A stretch of 64,000 bases of DNA, from contig BEXV01000387.1 of the NCBI GenBank assembly GCA_003118195.1, forward strand, positions 54,949-118,948. Direction: 5' to 3'. This DNA comes from Hemicentrotus pulcherrimus. Taxonomy: Eukaryota > Echinodermata > Echinoidea > Camarodonta > Strongylocentrotidae. The notes under the pieces were generated by a model. It saw nothing but the letters and a program-made list of their open reading frames with translations. It was not told the origin of the DNA and did not search any database. Positions 58,687 to 64,000 of the stretch are shown one piece after another (within the stretch, counting starts at the first letter, position 1; every line of letters starts with the position of its first letter). The translations under genes and the position numbers were made by a program.

Positions 58687-59214
58687 CTGTTTAGTGTCAA
58701 ATTGGAGCCATTCGGAAAGCACAATGATTACATGTTCCATCATTTTGTAACTAACTCATACATGTAGAAAAATAAACCATCCATTTACGCTGGTACCATG
58801 ACAATTAAAAAAAATATGTAACTGAATGCATATGCATTATTTATATATCCCAATGAGTTTTAATGAATTTGCAAAAGTTCTTTATATAAATATGATTTTT
58901 AATGACTTTAATTTTGTTTTATATATACAAACTTTAAAATGAGAATAATGCACTANAGAAAGCTTGGAGTCCTGTTTAGTGTCAAATTGGAGCCATTCGG
59001 AAAGCACAATGATTAATGATTACATGTTCCATCATTTTGTAACTTACTCATATACATATAAATAATCAACCATCCATTTATGCCTGTACCATGCAATATT
59101 TATATCCCTATGAATTTTAACAAATAATACAAAAATTCTATATATCCCTAAGATTTTTAATGAAATGAACAAAATATTCAATGTAAGATAACTTTAAAAT
59201 GAAAATAATGCACC
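58672..59214. repeat. Diverged direct duplication joined by one N (likely two alleles in tandem)
   Basis: The segment at 58672-58955 and the one at 58957-59214 align from gaaagcttggagtcctg to ataatgcac, with many substitutions and indels. A single N at 58956 separates them. The second copy repeats the first 14 coding bases of exon 6 and its acceptor. Allelic divergence placed in tandem by the assembler explains this better than a biological duplication. Confidence 0.85.
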
Positions 59215-59414
59215 TATTTTGAAACAATCAACGTCTTAGATTCACAAAAAGGATGATTTTTTACAGCCTTGTTATAATATAACAGCATTTCTTGGTCTAC
59301 ATTTAATCTTTTGTAAGTGGTGTTGAATCGTTTTAGCCAGTGCTCTATTTTTGTTGCAAAAGATAGTAGACTCCAAGCACACTTTAAGCTGGTGAGGTAA
59401 AACAAGGTGTGTAC

Positions 59415-59510
59415 CTGATCGGAAGTTGGACCCGCACGCGGGCCTGTCTCCTGTTCACGGATCTCCACCTCTCTCATAAGACGTCTCTCAAACGGTGACA
59501 ACTTGGTTGT
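59415..59510 (-). CDS. TTN: Titin exon 5: SPF-motif exon, copy 2
   Basis: The exon has 96 bases, phase 0-0, with acceptor cttttcag and donor gtacac. It encodes TTKLSPFERRLMREVEIREQ then ETGPRAGPTSDQ. It is paralogous to exons 4 and 6 and to the single human SSFEERLIKEIEYR motif between Z4 and Z5. Confidence 0.88.
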
Positions 59511-60857
59511 CTGAAAAGATGGAGCATCCCATTTTTGTATACTCAATTCCGTTCCATTGTAGCATGCAGCTTTGTTTGTTTGTTTTTTAGTACTTGACAC
59601 ATAGCATGCAATCAGCAAAAAATCTTTCGGTGAGCTTAATATAAACATTGTTTGATCTGGCAGCTTATCTACTATAATTCTCTTTCTAAAAAAATGTGAA
59701 CTTGCACATAAAAATCATGCTCAACTATTTTCAATGACAAGCTTAATATGTAGATGGAAACAAATGATATGTAAATCACCATTGCATGTCAACATCCATG
59801 AAATCACAATGCAAATGAAATTCTTATACCTATATCTAAAATTTTTCAGCATTTGTGAGCCAGTAATATTCACACAATTAAATGCAGTTTGATTAATAGT
59901 ATTTTTAAAAATCAATTATTGACAAGATGATAATTTTAAAGTTGTGACTACCTTGATTTTACTAATACACTTTAAATATCATATCACACAAAAGGCACTT
60001 CTCTTCTTTAAGCACACTATGTATGTAAAAAAATTATGTAAAAAAAGAAAGTGAAGACTAATATTTTAAGAAAGAGAGCATGCAAAAATTCAAAATCACT
60101 CACGGACATGAAAATACAGTTCCCTTGACTATAAGATTAGACAGTATGAACTATAAATCTGTATAAATGCACAAAGCATTGATGATTCAAAGTGAATACT
60201 TTAAAGAAATCATGTAGGAATAAAATATATGATATCTTCATGTATTATGAGAATGGACATGGTATAGCTGAATAATCAGATGGAAATTTCTTTTTAAATG
60301 CCAATGAATGAACCATGGAAATTTATTCAACTTATTCTCCTGCACAAAATGAACTTGCATAGTGTATTATTAAGATTATTGAACTTTTTAAGTTATCATG
60401 TAAACAACATTTTGCTGGGACCCACTGTGTAATTCAAATAGAAACATAACACTGAATCAAGTCCCCCCACTACTTTACAAGCGGATACTGCTTTTTAATC
60501 TAGATCTTCATTGGCAAACTTTTGTGCAACTGCTTTAATGTTAAAGAAATACAACAAATTCATTTTTCAGAAAGTATAGCTTAAATGATGAAGGAAGTTC
60601 TACTGGGTTGTGAAAAGGAAATCATTTTAAATAATGACTGATTAAATGTTCTAATTTAGAATCTGGTCGTAACGTCCATCATTCTCAGTGACGTTAGGTG
60701 CATAAAAACGTTAAACAATCATGTGAATTAAAAATACACACAAATCAATTGAAGATGACATGGTTACACAAGGTTTCACACTGCAAGCAGAATCAAAACA
60801 CTAATCTACTAATGAAATGTGGAAACACGGTGACGAATGATGACATGGGGAAGGTAC
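59511..60857. other. Intron, nothing distinct
   Basis: AT-rich intron of 1.35 kb between exons 4 and 5 (or 3 and 5 if exon 4 is not used). No repeat recognised. Confidence 0.7.
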
Positions 60858-60974
60858 CTTCCATTCCATCGGGGGTTGATACTCGCTGGTGCGATCGGCG
60901 CGTTCTCAATATTCGACCTCCTGCTGAATACGCTGCAGAAATGGCGAGAGGCTGGGTCTCCTCTGAGGTGTATC
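60858..60974 (-). CDS. TTN: Candidate titin exon 4: SPF-motif exon, copy 1, with in-frame TGA
   Basis: The exon has 117 bases, phase 0-0, between accatag and gtacct, in a GC-rich island within an AT-rich intron. The frame set by exons 3 and 5 reads DTPQRRPSLSPFLQRIQQEV, EY, stop, then ERADRTSEYQPPMEWK. The part before the stop aligns with KLSPFERRLMREVEI of exon 5. The TGA (60906-60908) sits where the paralogues have Arg, so a CGA-to-TGA change is possible. It could be a decayed or skipped exon, or an error; skipping keeps frame. Confidence 0.55.
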
Positions 60975-61724
60975 CTATGGTTTACATTGCAACCATGCCA
61001 GGTGTACATGCCAAGGTCACACAATCGAGCATGAATTTTTAAAAATTTTGATAGGGCTAAAGGGCAACTACAAGGCGACAGGTTTCACTCAACAAGCCAT
61101 GAATTTTTCATTTCCAGATTGACAAAGTAAAACATGCTATGAATACTATTTAAAGGGAGCATTTGGTAACAAACGTTGCTTTTTTTGTAAGTTCTACGAT
61201 GCCTATAATCATACACACCACTTACAATAATAATTCAGTAAACAATGTCTTTTAAAACTTCCATCAAGTGTGTTAAGCACACCTAAATCTTCATTCAAAT
61301 CTTTCTTTTCATAAAATTGCCAGATTAAAAAACTAACCAATGATGAACAGAATCCCAGGTCAGCTGTATTAATAGCTGCAGCATATTTCACATATTCTTT
61401 CACCACATAATCATGACGCATGCATGTAAACTTTTGATCTGGACAAATGCTATAATACAATCGATCAAACACAACATATCAAATATTTTCTTATTGTTTT
61501 CATGTGATTTCATTATGTTTGCTTCTAATTGATAATTGCAGTAATCATATAGGCTATAATGTAAGAGCCCAATTGCAAAAGAAGTGTGAGTAATAAAAAT
61601 GTCTCAATTAATCATACATGTATGTACGTTTTTGAGAAATAGACCAGGATCTTGGTAATATTCTAACTAGCTGCAACAAGATTAATGCTTGAATTTCAAG
61701 TTAGGTCCAGAGGACAACACTCAC
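60975..61724. other. Intron, nothing distinct
   Basis: AT-rich intron of 750 bases; no repeat recognised. Confidence 0.7.
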
Positions 61725-61882
61725 CTGATCAGGTTCATGGAAAGTAGCTTGGCTTGGTGTGATCTTGCCTCCTTTCTCATTGACCTTAAGCTCAAGTTCT
61801 TTGTTCACTACGTCCTTCTTCTTCTTGGCTTTCTCAATGGCCTTCTGTTCCTCATACTCCTTAGCCCAGTGGTCGTATTGAG
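61725..61882 (-). CDS. TTN: Titin exon 3: Z4-Z5 linker, charged helix
   Basis: The exon has 158 bases, phase 1 in and phase 0 out (gtgagt donor). It encodes YDHWAKEYEEQKAIEKAKKK, KDVVNKELELKVNEKGG and TPSQATFHEPDQ. Human titin after Z4 has YEKEYEKEQALIRKKMAKDTVVV, an aligned KEYE.Q.AI.K..KKD.VV pattern. The Lys/Glu content predicts a single alpha helix or short coiled coil. Confidence 0.91.
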
Positions 61883-62473
61883 CTACACAAAGAGAAAGAA
61901 AAAAAAATAAGTAGGTCCTCTAATATGAAACTTATAAGCATTTTTTGTGGAGAATCGCTTATTCTGTTAAATTCTGAAAGATCAAAATGTCACTTTTGCT
62001 GGAGACCCAATAAATCTGGATCTGGGCTTGGCATTGAACACTTCTACGTTTTAAATAAGGAATACACATTTCTGGTAAGAGGAAGCAGACCAATAGGCGT
62101 TTCATTGATTTGATTTTGGTAAATACTCAACCAGAGTTATCTCTGGGCTAAAATCAAATGGGTTCATCTTCACAGGGAGCATACACTAATCATGTAAATG
62201 TGGACAAGGCCTCTTCTGCAAACTCTTTCAAAAGCCTTTTCTACAGGCATTTCACTTTTCGAACTTAAAGCCCCACTGCAGTACTTATAGCTACTTGCGG
62301 CCTCTATATAGCAAACAATGCCTAATCGTGCCTGTTTGTCCCCCATGATCCCCTTTTTCTTATGTTAATTGAGAGCTGATTTGATGAGATAACCACCCGT
62401 CAGTGACCTTGCAGAGTGGTCTAATTCCCCAAGGCCAAACTAGTACAGATAGGCTTTAAATCCAGTGTCTTAC
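61883..62473. other. Intron with MITE copy 3 against the donor
   Basis: Intron of 591 bases. MITE copy 3 (62265-62459) ends 14 bases inside the intron from the exon 2 donor. Confidence 0.8.
62265..62459 (-). mobile_element. TTAA-flanked MITE, copy 3
   Basis: TTAA sits at 62265-62268 and 62456-62459, in reverse orientation relative to copies 1 and 2. The ends are agccccactgcagtact and ctagtacagataggct. It shares the gcctaatcg, ccccttttt and ttaattgagagct interior words. Confidence 0.85.
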
Positions 62474-62616
62474 CTGCTGGAAGGAGAGGAGCAGTGAGAT
62501 AGACCTGACCAGCCTTGCTCTTGGCTATACATGTGTACTCTCCTTTGTCTTCGACCAACATCATGGTAATGTCCAGAGTGGCCAATCCTTTTGCTTCGTC
62601 ATACTTGATCACAAAC
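62474..62616 (-). CDS. TTN: Titin exon 2: second half of the Z4-like Ig domain
   Basis: The exon has 143 bases, phase 2 in and phase 1 out (gtaaga donor). It encodes FVIKYDEAKGLATLDITMML, VEDKGEYTCIAKSKAGQV and YLTAPLLPA. Human Z4 reads YKVSYNKQTGECKLVISMTF with DDAGEYT, the same spacing. Two in-phase joins confirm both splice sites. Confidence 0.92.
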
Positions 62617-62746
62617 CTGGACAAGAAGAATGGAGTTCAGAGTTAAAGTTTCAGTTCAGATTTCTTCTGAATTATGTACATATACAGTGTATATGATAAA
62701 CAATCAATGTTTCCTTTTAATTTCTGTCCATATTTATATAACACTA

Positions 62747-63438
62747 TAAATCTCTGTGTATAAGACGCACTTTTTTTACCGTCGGGAAAATTAAAAAGTC
62801 GGGGTGCGTCGTATACACAGGTACAGAATATTTTGAGTCCTCAAAATGCAACTTTTTATTGGTTTTCAAAAATCTCTGTATCTCAACATGAATTTCATAA
62901 TGAAAACAAAAGAATAGAATCTACTATATGAAGTAAAACTACATTCCTAATTTGAAGGGAAGAGATTTTGATTATGATTTTTTTTTTTTTTAGTCTCGAT
63001 AAATTATGCCCTTCGCAAAGCACTTTGCCGGCCAAAGCTCTCCCGTGTCTTCAGCTCACTCACCTGTAGCATGTAGCTCACTTACACGGGGGCATCCTGC
63101 GCAGCAGCTAGCTTCGTAAGAAACAATCTTTCATGTCCCTTTTTTTACTTTTTGGCAATATGGTACAGATTTAGATCTAAATGCAGTAATTCGTGCCAAT
63201 ACCTTGCAAAAGTAAAATAAGGGGCCGCATCCAGCACGCAAAGTCGCCATTTTAATCCATCTTAATGTATATACTACCCAAAACTTCTAGGTATGGCAAG
63301 GGTGCACGATAGCCGCGCGGTCTAAGGCGCTGGCTTTGGGTGTCAATCTGTGTGTCCGCACGGGTTCGTATCCCGCCACCAAATCTCAAAAGTCGGGGTG
63401 CGTCTTATACAGGGGTGCGTCTTATACACAGAGATTTA
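62747..63438. mobile_element. TA-flanked DNA element with 22-24-base inverted ends and internal repeats of the end
   Basis: The left end taaatctctgtgtataagac continues to gcac; the right end gtgcgtcttatacacagaga continues to ttta and is its exact inverse. Both tips can be read as TA target sites. Internal copies of the end lie at about 62803-62820 (gggtgcgtcgtatacacag) and 63393-63410 (cggggtgcgtcttataca). No open frame of note; non-autonomous. It contains a tRNA-Leu-like module. The family name is not certain; a pogo/mariner-type origin is a guess from the TA. Confidence 0.75.
63301..63386 (+). repeat. tRNA-Leu-like module (SINE head or tRNA pseudogene)
   Basis: It reads ggtgcacgatagccgc, gcggtctaaggcgctgg (A box and D arm as in type II tRNA-Leu), loop ctttgggt, a long variable arm, and cgggttcgtatcccg (B box, T arm), ending ccacc which pairs with ggtg. 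The aligned anticodon is TGG, which is Pro and not Leu, and the acceptor stem has mismatches, so it is not an intact tRNA-Leu gene. Confidence 0.6.
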
Positions 63439-63732
63439 CGGCAATCAAAATTATGTATTCGTCTTGCAAATTATTTACAAGGTAGAAATGACGATATCAT
63501 GACTGGATATGACAGAGAGGACCTGTTATTAATTTGGAAAATTACCCCAAAACCTGTTTATTCTTGATAAGTATAATGAGATTCCTATAAATAAAAGGTA
63601 GACATACTACATGTATTTTTATAAAAAAGGTACAGAAATGAGACATAAACGTTTAGAACACGTTTAGTACAACTTTAAAAACAAAATCGCCATAGAATCT
63701 CTTATAGTATTCTAAACTGATCTTCTACATAC

Positions 63733-63979
63733 CTGTAACCTGATTCAATAGGTTGTCCATGTCTCAGCCAGGTGATCTTAGGGGCTGGATTGCCCCTGAC
63801 ATTGCAGGAGAAGCGACACCTCCCTCCCTCTGTGTAGCGGGCGGGAAGGAGGGGCTTGGAGAACTCTGGTGGGCCGATGGGGAGTTTCTCTGCAGGCTTC
63901 TTAGGTTCTGTGTCATTGACTGCATTCGTTTGTGCTGGCGGTGGTTGAGCCTGTTGGGCTGATGGTGGTGGGGTTCCAG
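63733..63979 (-). CDS. TTN: Titin exon 1 (of this window): Pro/Ala linker and first half of the Z4-like Ig domain
   Basis: The exon has 247 bases, phase 1 in (acceptor tttctag above 63979) and phase 2 out (gtatgt donor). It encodes GTPPPSAQQAQPPPAQTNA, NDTEPKKPAEKLPIGPPE, FSKPLLPARYTEGGRCRFSC and NVRGNPAPKITWLRHGQP then IESGY. Human Z4 has ITKPVVQKLVEGG and GGNPKPHVYWKKSG. The incoming phase 1 shows that further exons lie upstream, outside the window. Confidence 0.92.
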
Positions 63980-64000
63980 CTAGAAATATAAAATCATATA

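Larger units (their letters stand above)
62617..63732. other. Intron holding a 0.7 kb TA-flanked element
   Basis: Intron of 1.1 kb. Positions 62747-63438 are the element described next; the remainder is AT-rich. Confidence 0.8.
146..63979 (-). other. TTN: Titin (connectin) gene, Z-disc to I-band part, partial at both ends
   Basis: Titin is the giant sarcomere protein that spans from the Z-disc to the M-line and acts as scaffold and elastic spring. The 34 exons listed here read continuously from 63979 down to 146, with each donor phase matching the next acceptor phase. The encoded order Z4, linker, Z5, Z6, Z7, Z8, Z9, I1 follows human titin as I know it, including linker words such as FKRR and shared domain words such as GDPTM, TCRATNKYG, PEPV plus VLEGE, and DGIHY. 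The start codon, Z1-Z3 and Z-repeats would lie beyond 64000; the rest of the I-band, A-band and kinase would lie below 1. An obscurin, Sallimus or twitchin identity is less likely because of this ordered match. The symbol is by orthology. Confidence 0.88.

Noticed and set aside
60698..61042. + strand open frame over the GC-rich island
   Set aside because: The minus strand phase 0-0 reading aligns with the SPF exons and explains the GC rise better.
63301..63386. Functional tRNA gene
   Set aside because: Leu-type body with a Pro-type anticodon, mismatches in the acceptor stem and location inside a repeated element; more likely a tRNA-derived repeat.

Overview
The window is almost entirely one protein-coding gene on the minus strand. 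It enters at about 63979 and leaves at 146, open at both ends. It is the N-terminal, Z-disc to proximal I-band part of a titin (connectin) gene. Splice sites and reading phases let me chain 34 exons, about 22.4 kb of coding sequence and roughly 7,480 codons. They encode 22 immunoglobulin I-set domains (the last is cut by the window edge), with no fibronectin-III or kinase domain in view. The titin call rests on domain order: exons 1-20 run in the same order as human titin Z4, the Z4-Z5 linker, Z5, Z6, Z7, Z8, Z9 and I1, including short linker peptides and not only generic Ig motifs.

The organism looks like a marine invertebrate deuterostome, most likely an echinoderm such as a sea urchin (moderate confidence). 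Reasons: one titin-type gene with invertebrate-specific inserts, AT-rich introns with many acatgtacatgta-type words, and dispersed SINE tails ending in gcgctatataa plus (att)n. It is a draft assembly: there is one 381-base N gap, and two single-N joins flanked by near-duplicate sequence.

Layout in transcript order, from high to low coordinate. 63979-44860: small exons for Z4-Z9, most Ig domains split by an intron near the conserved Trp or Tyr. Between Z4 and Z5 are three related short exons carrying a (S/L)S(P/S)F..R(L/I)..E(V/I) motif, where human titin has one. 44425-41075: a 3.35 kb exon with a large Ser/Asp/Glu-rich insert holding four to five copies of a VMLE-PPI-DR-LP cassette, then the I1-like Ig. 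38596-20693: I-band-type Ig domains, increasingly one exon per domain, with a Pro/Gly-rich, SPTR-containing spacer. 20400-146: very large exons (8.4 kb and 3.6 kb) in which isolated Ig domains sit in Glu/Pro/Val/Thr-rich repeat arrays with periods of about 67, 33 and 35 residues. These are probably the local counterpart of the elastic PEVK-like spring.

The two giant exons carry eight in-frame stop codons, and one short upstream exon carries a ninth. Every stop lies in the otherwise continuous frame and exon phases are kept, so I read them as base errors, a defective allele or decaying but skippable exons, not as gene ends. Introns hold several small transposable elements: a TTAA-flanked MITE in three copies, a piggyBac-like terminal pair around the N gap, a TA-flanked 0.7 kb element carrying a tRNA-Leu-like module, foldbacks, SINE pieces and microsatellites. 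I see no second gene on either strand.
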